A stretch of DNA of 5,450 bases from an uncultured bacterium (GCA_937895515.1 CALAYS010000093.1:1-5450), one strand, 5' to 3'; positions 1-4,880 are shown, numbered from the stretch's first letter. Notes: generated from the letters alone by a model not told the origin. Program-made: numbers and translations.

Positions 1-174
1 CGCTACCCGATCTGGCGCGGCGACCCGGACACCGTCACCGGCGTGCTGCACGCCAAGGACGTGCTGGCCGCCGTCCAGCGCCTGGGCGGCAGGCTCACCG
101 GCGCCGACCTGCGCCGGCTCGCGGCACCCCCCTGGTTCATCCCGGACACGACCTCGCTGCTGCACCAGCTGCTC
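1..174 (+). CDS. CBS-domain CNNM/CorC/HlyC-type transporter-associated protein, internal fragment
   Basis: Frame 1 is open from the first base and reads RYPIWRGDPDTVTG, then VLHAKDVL, then PPWFIPDTTSLLHQLL. The order 'RYPV.. VGVLHAKDLL ... PPWFVPDTT.L..QL' is typical of the tandem CBS domains in CorC/HlyC/CNNM proteins, which sit behind a membrane domain and are linked to Mg/Co efflux or described as hemolysin-like. The fragment would span the end of the first CBS domain and the start of the second. In the family the next residues are a FRRRREHFALVVDEYG-type stretch. Here the frame instead continues into an Arg/Cys-rich sequence without resemblance and stops at 238-240, so the homology ends near 172-176, where a sequence junction is inferred. 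There is no start codon; the ATG-like start at 43 is not used. Very high GC in third positions suggests an alphaproteobacterial source such as an acetobacter or Roseomonas type. Family call fairly sure; taxon is inference. Confidence 0.7.
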
Positions 175-175
175 C

Positions 176-848
176 CATCGCAGCATCTCCGCTGTCGCTG
201 CGCGGTTGATCTTCGCCCGTGTCGCCTCGCCCGCGCTTGACTGGCCCCCTCGGAGGTCGCTCCATCAGACGTTCGGTTGCTGCAACAACCATCTGCTGAA
301 GCAGATCCTCGTTGATCTTGTCAGCCTCCTTCCGGGTCGACTCATCCGCTTGCAGGTAGAACCGCACCCGACACTCGCGATCGACGTACGCGAAAGTGTC
401 TTCCTGCGTGAGCTTGCGTGCAAACATGACGGTGGTCTTGAACCCCCGCACGTTATGCACCAGTCCCCAGCGATGCTCGCCGAACTTCTCCGCGATTTTG
501 CGCTTTGCAGCAGCAGCAACGCGGTGCACCACCGGCATGTGCTCGTCCGGCGCCGTGACCTCCAAGAAGCCGATGGACGTCGATGGCGCCGTCTTGTACG
601 TCGCGCTGAGCTCGTTGCGCTTCGCCCGCTGCATAGCATCGTTGACGGCGAGGCCGTCGAAACGAATACACAGCTGCGGGTTCCCGTACGCCTCGCTCAC
701 TATGAAGCCTAACGGATTTAGGTCTTCAAAGAGCTTGACCATGTCTGCGAGCTGTGTGTGCTTCGCCCACCGGTCTACGACGGCATACTTACCGTCGGCG
801 CCGCGCTGCCGGAGAGGGCGGACCTCTATGATGCCTGGATCTGTTAAG
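176..848 (-). CDS. Hypothetical protein, partial at both ends, probable frameshift
   Basis: A leftward frame is open from about 848 to 137 and has coding-like composition. It begins in mid-gene (LTDPGIIEVRPLRQ, then DGKYAVVDRWAKHTQLAD) and the first ATG, at 742, lies inside this sequence, so the true start is probably outside. The protein is soluble in character, with no membrane segment, and is rich in charged residues; residues such as RFDGLAVNDAMQRAKRN and FYLQADESTRKEADKINED suggest mixed alpha/beta followed by a long helix. I do not recognise the family. After ATERLMERPPRG the frame becomes Arg/Gly-rich low-quality sequence. The frame obtained by removing one base from the C run 245-249 reads QSSAGEATRAKINRAAT and then AEMLRWEQL, which looks like real coding. 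A one-base indel is therefore likely. The left end is cut at about 174 by the join to a CBS-protein fragment, the right end near 848 by a flavobacterial gene. Phage or actinobacterial origin is possible but unproven. Confidence 0.5.
245..249. other. Probable frameshift site in a C5 homopolymer
   Basis: The + strand reads GGCCCCCTCGG. On the minus strand this is a run of five G after the codons for MERPPR. Upstream of the run the leftward protein is good in one frame. Downstream, the coding-like peptide GEATRAKINRAATAEMLRW lies in the frame reached by deleting one G. This could be a sequencing error, a true mutation, or a phase-variable run. Confidence 0.4.
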
Positions 849-1358
849 TTATCTAAAATGAAACTAGAAGTAGCTGAAGAAAAACTAAACGAATTAGATT
901 TAGAGGTTTTTTTGTTAGATACAGTTGAATTTAATGCTGATTTTCCTCCTTTTACGATTTTAGAGCAAGATCCAAAAGCAGGAAGTTTGGTAAAAGATGG
1001 TCGTAAAGTCTATGTGAAATTAAATGCTGGTGAATTTACAGAAATTACTATTCCAGAATTTAAGGATAAAACGTTTCGACAAATTTCTGCAACCATAAAA
1101 TCATTAACTTTAAAAGAGGGGAAAATTACTTATAAACCTCACATTGCAAAAGATATTGTATTGCAAATTTTTCAAGATGGTAGACGATTGAGAGCAGGAG
1201 ATAAGGTAAAGAAAAATTCGACATTAGATTTTGTTTTAGGCGATGGAAAAGAAGTGTTTAACGAAGAGACTTTTAGTTCTGAAGAACCAGCTGATACATT
1301 ACCACCAACAGAAGAAGTACAACCAGCAGAATTTAAAGAAGGAGATGGCGGATTATAA
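843..1358 (+). CDS. PASTA-domain protein, 3' part (5' end missing)
   Basis: The frame from about 843 encodes two PASTA domains and an acidic tail. The first begins at LSKMKLEVAEEKLNELDLEV (852 on) and includes the family signature EQDPKAGSLVKDGRKVYVKL. The second begins at ITIPEFKDKTFRQISATIKS (about 1045) and ends near LRAGDKVKKNSTLDFVLGDG. The final 40 residues are rich in Glu, Pro and Thr. In Flavobacteriia such proteins usually start with a short cytoplasmic stretch and one membrane helix and place PASTA domains in the periplasm. Here the N-terminal helix and the expected VPDL before SKM are replaced by unrelated sequence (VKLSKM), so the gene is cut at about 843-850. PASTA domains elsewhere sense peptidoglycan; the role in this family is not established. 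The gene directly precedes and overlaps rluD, an arrangement common in flavobacteria. The long frame extending left to 396 is an accident of the junction. Confidence 0.85.
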   Translation, partial: VKLSKMKLEVAEEKLNELDLEVFLLDTVEFNADFPPFTILEQDPKAGSLVKDGRKVYVKLNAGEFTEITIPEFKDKTFRQISATIKSLTLKEGKITYKPHIAKDIVLQIFQDGRRLRAGDKVKKNSTLDFVLGDGKEVFNEETFSSEEPADTLPPTEEVQPAEFKEGDGGL

Positions 1359-2382
1359 TGTAGGAACCGAACTCGAAGACGAGTTATACGAACATCATCG
1401 TTTTGAAGCAAGTAAAGGTCAATCGGCTTTGCGTGTGGATAAATTTTTGATGAACATGATTGAAAATACCACCCGAAATAAAATTCAACAAGCGGCTGAA
1501 AAAGGTTCGATTTTAGTGAATGATGTTCCTGTAAAATCGAATTACAAAGTAAAAGCTGGTGATGTTGTACGTTTAGTTTTAGCGCATCCAACTTACGAGC
1601 AATTACTAACACCCGAAAATATTCCGTTGGATATTGTGTATGAAGACGACCAATTGTTGGTGATTAACAAACCAGCCGGAATGGTAGTACATCCAGGTCA
1701 CGGAAATTATTCAGGAACTTTGGTGAATGCGTTAGCCTATCATTTTGAGAATTTACCCATGAACAGTTCGGAACGACCAGGTTTAGTGCATCGAATTGAT
1801 AAGGACACTTCAGGATTATTAGTGGTTGCGAAAACGGATTTTGCTATGGCATATTTGACTAAACAATTTGCTGAAAAAACTTCGGAAAGAGAATATGTTG
1901 CATTAGTTTGGGGAAATATTGAAGAAGAAGAAGGAACCGTGGAAGGTAACATTGGTCGTCATGACACGAATCGCATGCAAATGGCTGTTCATTCAGATGA
2001 AGAAAAAGGTAAGCCAGCAGTAACGCATTATAAAGTTTTAGAACGATTTGGATATGTTACTTTAGTTTCATGCCAATTAGAAACGGGAAGAACGCATCAG
2101 ATTCGTGTTCATATGAAGCATATTGGTCATACGCTTTTTAATGACGAACGATATGGAGGTGATTCCATCTTGAAAGGAACGACGTTTACTAAATACAAGC
2201 AGTTTGTTGAGAATTGTTTCAAAGTGTTACCTAGACAAGCACTTCATGCCAAAACATTAGGATTTGAACATCCCATCACAAAGGAATTTTTACGTTTTGA
2301 TTCTCCAATTCCACAAGATTTACAAGAATGTATTGATAAATGGAGGGTTTATTCAAAAGCGCAAACATTTACAGAAGAATAA
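1345..2382 (+). CDS. rluD: RluD-family 23S rRNA pseudouridine synthase
   Basis: This 345-residue protein converts specific uridines of 23S rRNA to pseudouridine (in E. coli, RluD acts on positions 1911, 1915 and 1917 of helix 69). An S4 RNA-binding domain occupies about residues 27-80 (ALRVDKFLMNMIENTTRNKI through KVKAGDVVRL). The RluA-type catalytic domain follows: INKPAGMVVHPGHG at 107-120, the catalytic motif HRIDKDTSGLLVVAKT with the nucleophilic Asp at residue 152, and LETGRTHQIRVHMKHIGH with the conserved GRTHQIR. Length is normal for the family. The ATG at 1345 is chosen because MADYNVG plus an acidic stretch and then the S4 domain matches family length, and AAGGAG lies just before it. 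Upstream in-frame starts such as 1243 lie inside the PASTA coding sequence. The gene overlaps the PASTA gene by 14 bases, implying coupled translation. A terminator follows at 2402-2438. The exact target specificity within RluA/C/D is inferred from similarity. Confidence 0.93.
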   Translation: MADYNVGTELEDELYEHHRFEASKGQSALRVDKFLMNMIENTTRNKIQQAAEKGSILVNDVPVKSNYKVKAGDVVRLVLAHPTYEQLLTPENIPLDIVYEDDQLLVINKPAGMVVHPGHGNYSGTLVNALAYHFENLPMNSSERPGLVHRIDKDTSGLLVVAKTDFAMAYLTKQFAEKTSEREYVALVWGNIEEEEGTVEGNIGRHDTNRMQMAVHSDEEKGKPAVTHYKVLERFGYVTLVSCQLETGRTHQIRVHMKHIGHTLFNDERYGGDSILKGTTFTKYKQFVENCFKVLPRQALHAKTLGFEHPITKEFLRFDSPIPQDLQECIDKWRVYSKAQTFTEE

Positions 2383-2401
2383 AAGAAAATATTTAAAAAT
2401 T

Positions 2402-2438
2402 AGAGCCTCCAAATTAAAAGATAGTTGGAGGTTTTTTT
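2402..2438 (+). terminator. Rho-independent terminator after rluD
   Basis: CCTCCAA (2406-2412) and TTGGAGG (2425-2431) form a perfect 7-base stem around a 12-base loop and are followed by seven T (2432-2438). GAG before the left arm can pair with the first T residues. It lies 20 bases after the rluD stop. The stem sequence is of a type common in flavobacteria. It ends the PASTA-rluD transcription unit. Confidence 0.9.
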
Positions 2439-2521
2439 ATGGCACTATAATTAAATCTTATAAAACTCATAAACCAACTTTTGTATATTTTCGTATTTTT
2501 GAAAAACAGAAATTAGAAACT

Positions 2522-3280
2522 ATGAAAATTGTTATATCACCAGCTAAATCTTTGAATTACGAGAGTCCGTTACCGATTTCAAATTACACAGAACCTGCTT
2601 TTTTGTCGAAATCGGAAACCATTCAAAAAACGTTAAAAAAGAAAAAACCGAAGCAATTAATGGAGCTTATGGATATTTCTGAAAAGTTAGCCGAATTAAA
2701 TTGGCAACGCAATCAAGAATGGAGTGTTCCTTTTACGCCTGAAAATGCACGTCCAGCAGTTTATGCTTTTGATGGTGATGTTTATACCGGATTAGATGTG
2801 TATTCTTTGCCGACAGAAAAAGTAGCTGTTTTACAAGAAAAATTGCGAATACTTTCAGGTTTGTACGGACTTCTAAAACCTTTAGATTTAATGCAACCGT
2901 ATCGTTTAGAAATGGGAACTTCAATCGCCATTGGAACGAAGAAAAATTTATATGAGTTTTGGAAGAAAACCATCACAGATGCCTTAAACAAAGAACTTAA
3001 TAAAGACGAATTATTTTTAAATTTAGCAAGCAACGAATATTTTAGTTCGGTCAATACAAAAGCATTAAAAGTTCCAGTAATTACTCCAGAATTCAAAGAT
3101 TATAAAGATGGAAAATTAAAAATGATTAGTTTCTTCGCAAAAAAGGCAAGAGGCTTAATGGTGCGTTATATTATGGATACTAATGCTGAAACTATTGAAG
3201 ATTTAAAAGGTTTTAACTATGAAGGTTATGCTTTTGATGCGAATTTGAGTAAAGGAAATACTTTAGTTTTTACAAGGTAA
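2522..3280 (+). CDS. yaaA: Peroxide stress protein YaaA (DUF328/UPF0246 family)
   Basis: The 252-residue protein is full length for the family (E. coli YaaA is 258). YaaA in E. coli is induced by OxyR and lowers intracellular free iron during hydrogen peroxide stress, limiting Fenton damage; a DNA-binding helix-hairpin-helix-like fold has been reported. Family landmarks are MKIVISPAKSLNYE at the start, RPAVYAFDGDVYTGLDV at about 77-93, LSGLYGLLKPLDLMQPYRLE at 111-130, NLASNEYFSSV at 167-177 and FFAKKARGLMVRYIM at 204-218. The ATG at 2522 starts exactly at the conserved MKI..SPAKSL. The open frame extends upstream to 2264, but that part crosses the rluD terminator and is not coding. It is a single-gene unit separated from rluD by 139 bases. 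I see no clear OxyR site, and OxyR regulation should not be assumed for this host. Confidence 0.93.
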   Translation: MKIVISPAKSLNYESPLPISNYTEPAFLSKSETIQKTLKKKKPKQLMELMDISEKLAELNWQRNQEWSVPFTPENARPAVYAFDGDVYTGLDVYSLPTEKVAVLQEKLRILSGLYGLLKPLDLMQPYRLEMGTSIAIGTKKNLYEFWKKTITDALNKELNKDELFLNLASNEYFSSVNTKALKVPVITPEFKDYKDGKLKMISFFAKKARGLMVRYIMDTNAETIEDLKGFNYEGYAFDANLSKGNTLVFTR

Positions 3281-3389
3281 TACAATCTAATCTAAATTGA
3301 GGTTTATATTATCTAATACGACTAAAATCTTTTATTTTATAATAAAATTTATTCACTATACAAAATATTGATGATCGTCGTTTATATCC
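3281..3389. other. Intergenic stretch holding the third junction
   Basis: After the yaaA stop the sequence stays very AT-rich to about 3375, then changes to the Bacteroides-type mob coding sequence. It contains an AT-only palindrome (ATTTTAT-A-ATAAAAT, 3334-3348) but no convincing terminator with a GC stem. No gene or RNA is recognisable. The join between flavobacterial and Bacteroides-type sequence most likely lies between about 3370 and 3392. Confidence 0.5.
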
Positions 3390-4226
3390 TTATCGTTCGT
3401 TATAATTTTCTTTTTTGAGGGTTTCAATTTCTTTGGCTTGTCGTTTTACTTCCCCTACATTAAAGACGCTTGTAACGGCATTAAATACGGTTTTTCCGGC
3501 TTTTGCGGCAGCTTCTTTGGCTTCGTTGATGTGTATGTCGGTTTTCATGCTGTTTAGCTCTTTTTGTGCCGTACTAAGTTCCTTTTGGACTGTGGTGATT
3601 TTCTCGGTTCCGGCAGTGTATGCCCTGTTTAGTTGCTCGATGTCTTTTTGAAGTTGTTCAGCTTTCTCTGTTTCCATTTTGTTTTTGTATTGCATGGCCG
3701 ACAAGTGTTTCTTGTCTGAAGAAACTCCACGTTCCATGTTGAGACACTCTGCTGTTATAGTCTGCATCTCCGCCATGTCGTGTCTGTTCAGCTTTACAGT
3801 TTTTCCTGTATGGCCGTCCGTCCAGTCAAAGATCATGTGCGCATGATAGTTCGGTTTCCATGCTTCTTCCTTTCCGTCCCATACGTTTGCGCCTTCATCC
3901 TTATGGGTGTAGATTTGGAAGGCGTGCACTCCAAAGCGTTCTTCCAGTTTTTCGGCCAAGTCTTGAAGCTGCTGGATTGTGGTTTCCTCGCTGATTACTA
4001 TTACCCCTTCCCGGATTGGGGTAGCTTTCTTCTGTAATCCTTGTCCGGTGGCTTCCTTGTATTTTTCCGTTATGTCCCGATGTACTTCGGCAATGGAACA
4101 TTCTACCCACTGTTCGTTGCGGTGTGTGAGTTCCGGACGGATGTAGTCGAGCTCCTTGCTTCTTAAGTTGTGACGTTCCGAGCTGCCTATATTGCAGGCT
4201 TCCACTCTGATACATGTCTTTGCCAT
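3390..4226 (-). CDS. mob: MobV-family (Mob/Pre) relaxase, C-terminus probably truncated
   Basis: This 278-residue protein belongs to the MobV relaxases, which nick one strand at oriT and pilot it during conjugative mobilisation. Motif I is RVEACNIGSSERHN (7-20). A second conserved stretch is DYIRPELTHRN (27-37). The metal-binding and catalytic motif is HKDEG at 108-112, then KPNYHAHMIFDW at 124-135, the Bacteroides form of HxDE..PHxH with H108, E111, H128 and H130. From about residue 185 the protein is a Lys/Glu/Gln-rich coiled coil (EQLQKDIEQLNRAYTAGTEK and onward), usual in this family. The ATG at 4226 begins the canonical MAKTCIRVEACN start, so the N-terminus is certain. Many Bacteroides relatives are longer. 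Here the frame ends right at the compositional junction (KKENYNER then stop at 3390), so the stop may be supplied by foreign sequence. It is transcribed away from the neighbouring toxin-antitoxin operon, with the oriT block between them. Confidence 0.88.
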   Translation of the reverse strand: MAKTCIRVEACNIGSSERHNLRSKELDYIRPELTHRNEQWVECSIAEVHRDITEKYKEATGQGLQKKATPIREGVIVISEETTIQQLQDLAEKLEERFGVHAFQIYTHKDEGANVWDGKEEAWKPNYHAHMIFDWTDGHTGKTVKLNRHDMAEMQTITAECLNMERGVSSDKKHLSAMQYKNKMETEKAEQLQKDIEQLNRAYTAGTEKITTVQKELSTAQKELNSMKTDIHINEAKEAAAKAGKTVFNAVTSVFNVGEVKRQAKEIETLKKENYNER

Positions 4227-4261
4227 ATCTTTAGGTTTTAGGTGTGTATGTCTGTTTAGAA

Positions 4262-4284
4262 GATGTGGCGTGAAACGTCACATC
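4262..4284 (+). repeat. 10-base-pair hairpin, GAA loop
   Basis: GATGTGGCGT (4262-4271) pairs with ACGTCACATC (4275-4284) around a GAA loop. All pairs are Watson-Crick on the + strand except G4268 with T4278. On the minus strand that position becomes an A-C mismatch, so the + strand folds more stably. Such asymmetry would suit recognition of a transferred + single strand. Confidence 0.65.
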
Positions 4285-4293
4285 GCACGGGGT

Positions 4294-4310
4294 CGAGGGG
4301 ACACCCCTCG
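4294..4310 (+). repeat. Perfect 7-base-pair GC hairpin
   Basis: CGAGGGG (4294-4300), loop ACA, CCCCTCG (4304-4310). It lies within the mob leader and the presumed oriT region. There is no T run after it on either strand, so it is not a standard terminator. Confidence 0.7.
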
Positions 4311-4315
4311 CACAC

Positions 4316-4347
4316 AACCCCTTTAGGGGTTATAGTGTGCTATAACC
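4316..4347 (+). other. oriT: Candidate oriT: overlapping hairpins with MobV-like nick site
   Basis: Two inverted repeats share bases. AACCCC (4316-4321) pairs with GGGGTT (4326-4331) around TTTA. GGTTATAG (4328-4335) pairs with CTATAACC (4340-4347) around TGTG. As GGTT 4328-4331 is used by both, only one can form fully at a time. The second hairpin presents TATAGTGTG then CTATAA on the + strand. From memory, the pMV158 MobM nick region reads TATAGTGTG/TTATAC, so the predicted nick is between G4339 and C4340. The location just upstream of a MobV relaxase gene supports this. A nick on the + strand would send the rightward sequence first and mob last. The nick position and strand are inference. 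Confidence 0.65.
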
Positions 4348-4358
4348 TTTTGCAAAGG
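4346..4358. repeat. Short inverted repeat over the mob promoter
   Basis: CCTTT (4346-4350), TGC, AAAGG (4354-4358). It overlaps the last two bases of the nick hairpin and the -7 box of the mob promoter, so hairpin formation or relaxase binding here would compete with transcription. Confidence 0.4.
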
Positions 4359-4384
4359 TAAGCCTTCCGGACGGGATTTGCAAG
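4353..4384 (-). promoter_or_regulatory. Bacteroides-type promoter for mob
   Basis: Read on the minus strand, CTTG (4384-4381) is followed by 20 bases and TACCTTTG (4360-4353). This fits the Bacteroidota consensus TTTG, 19-21 bases, TAnnTTTG, with a perfect -7 box and a -33 box lacking one T. Transcription would start near 4346 and give a leader of about 120 bases that runs through the oriT hairpins before the mob ATG at 4226. Overlap with oriT predicts repression by the relaxase itself, as known for MobM of pMV158. Confidence 0.6.
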
Positions 4385-4456
4385 CGCTCTGCCATGTGTT
4401 CCGGATGTGCTTGGGAACAGAAGCCGGACAAAAGGGAAAAGGACACAAGGCACAAT

Positions 4457-4514
4457 AAAAAATCATCGGTCGGGGAGCGCTGCACGGCAAGGGGGTGCAC
4501 CAACACTCCCGACG
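4457..4514 (-). terminator. Possible leftward terminator or structured element
   Basis: TCGGGGAG (4470-4477) pairs with CTCCCGA (4506-4512) with one bulged G, and inside it TGCAC (4481-4485) pairs with GTGCA (4495-4499). On the minus strand the hairpin is followed, after ATGAT, by six T (4462-4457). This resembles a leftward terminator that would shield mob from read-through. No leftward gene is seen to its right in the window, so a replication-associated structure is an equal alternative. CTGCAC/GTGCAG (4480-4485 and 4516-4521) offers a competing pairing. Confidence 0.35.
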
Positions 4515-4547
4515 AGTGCAGCCATTGACAGGGTTCTCGGTGAAAAT

Positions 4548-4566
4548 GGAAAAAAGTTGTTTTTCC
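4548..4566. repeat. 7-base-pair AT-rich hairpin before the -33 box
   Basis: GGAAAAA (4548-4554), loop AGTTG, TTTTTCC (4560-4566), flanked by AAAA on the left and TTTT on the right. It ends one base before the -33 TTTG of the antitoxin promoter. It could end transcription coming from the left, or simply act as a rigid A-tract upstream element. Confidence 0.45.
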
Positions 4567-4567
4567 T

Positions 4568-4598
4568 TTTGTTATTGTTATAACTTTACATATATTTG
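4568..4598 (+). promoter_or_regulatory. Bacteroides-type promoter of the toxin-antitoxin operon
   Basis: TTTG (4568-4571), 19 bases, TATATTTG (4591-4598). Both boxes match the Bacteroidota primary sigma consensus (TTTG, 19-21 bases, TAnnTTTG) exactly. The start of transcription should be near 4605, giving a leader of roughly 27 bases before the antitoxin ATG at 4632, which has no Shine-Dalgarno sequence, as is usual in this phylum. Confidence 0.8.
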
Positions 4599-4628
4599 TA
4601 TCGTGATAATCAATTATAAAGTTATAAC
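4577..4628. promoter_or_regulatory. 12-base inverted repeat, likely antitoxin operator
   Basis: GTTATAACTTTA (4577-4588) and TAAAGTTATAAC (4617-4628) form a perfect inverted repeat. Each arm contains the self-palindrome GTTATAAC, and the two palindromes are centred 44 bases apart, about four helical turns. The left copy lies between the -33 and -7 boxes and the right copy just after the predicted transcription start. This is the layout expected for autorepression by an AbrB-fold antitoxin alone or with its toxin, possibly with DNA looping or side-by-side binding. Binding is inferred. Confidence 0.7.
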
Positions 4629-4631
4629 ATT

Positions 4632-4880
4632 ATGGTAACGAATATTATTCAGATTGGAAACAGCAAGGGGATAATACTTCCTTCCGAGATATTGAAACAG
4701 TTGCGTTTGTCCTTGAAATCGGCTGTGAGCATTTCTTTGGACGGGAACAATATTGTGATAAAGGCACAACCACGGCAGGGATGGGCGGAAGCTGCCAAAC
4801 GTGCCCATGAGAATGGGGATGATGAGTTGCTTATCCCTGATGTGTTTGAGGATGAAAAGTTTGAGGATTGGACATGGTAG
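4632..4880 (+). CDS. mazE: MazE-like AbrB-fold antitoxin
   Basis: This 82-residue protein has the swapped-hairpin (AbrB/MazE) DNA-binding domain at about residues 3-45: the signature IIQIGNSKGIILPSEIL (5-21) followed by the beta-rich VSISLDGNNIVIKAQ (32-46). A helix (GWAEAAKRAHENGDDE) and a very acidic C-terminal tail ending FEDEKFEDWTW follow. In the family this tail wraps along the toxin, blocks its RNA-binding groove and is the protease-sensitive part. The N-terminal domain binds the operon's own promoter, where a clear inverted repeat is found. The ATG at 4632 is the only sensible start, placing the motif at the N-terminus. The stop overlaps the toxin start by 7 bases. Specific MazE naming rests on the partner toxin. 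Confidence 0.9.
   Translation: MVTNIIQIGNSKGIILPSEILKQLRLSLKSAVSISLDGNNIVIKAQPRQGWAEAAKRAHENGDDELLIPDVFEDEKFEDWTW

Larger units (their letters stand above)
4227..4631. other. Non-coding regulatory and transfer-origin block
   Basis: No convincing coding sequence lies in these 405 bases between the divergent mob and toxin-antitoxin genes. From left to right they hold four hairpin-forming inverted repeats (4262-4347), one with the nick-like sequence, the leftward mob promoter (4353-4384), a stretch without clear features apart from three CCGGA words (4367-4437), a GC-rich nested hairpin (4467-4514), an AT hairpin (4548-4566), and the rightward promoter and operator (4568-4628). The density of cis elements suggests an origin of transfer and perhaps a strand-conversion origin. 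Confidence 0.7.

Noticed and set aside
206..712. Rightward frame of 168 codons in segment B
   Set aside because: A shadow of the leftward gene; the leftward translation has balanced protein-like composition and extends across the whole segment.
396..842. Long rightward frame before the PASTA domains
   Set aside because: It lies antisense to the coding-like leftward gene, has low-complexity Cys/Arg/Ser-rich translation, and is joined to the PASTA frame only by the junction.
2480..2501. Promoter for yaaA (TATTTTTG at 2494-2501)
   Set aside because: The -7 word fits TAnnTTTG, but the nearest TTTG is only 10 bases upstream instead of about 19-21. In such AT-rich sequence a lone -7 word is weak evidence.
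2264..2521. N-terminal extension of yaaA
   Set aside because: It would run through the end of rluD and its terminator; the family start MKIVISPAKS is at 2522.
3334..3350. Terminator after yaaA
   Set aside because: The palindrome is made only of A and T and lacks a stable stem or a clean T run.
3901..4215. Second leftward frame inside mob
   Set aside because: Shadow frame; the relaxase motifs are in the other frame.
4231..4250. Second nick site at GGTGTGTATG (4240-4249)
   Set aside because: Only GTGTG followed by TA matches; it lacks the TATA before and the inverted repeat seen at 4328-4347.
4227..4631. CRISPR array or iterons in the repeat-rich block
   Set aside because: The repeats are inverted hairpins of different sequence, not regularly spaced direct repeats; three CCGGA words are too short to count as iterons.
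4868..4873. TTG start for mazF
   Set aside because: The ATG two codons later has better spacing from GAGG and gives the usual MazF N-terminal length.
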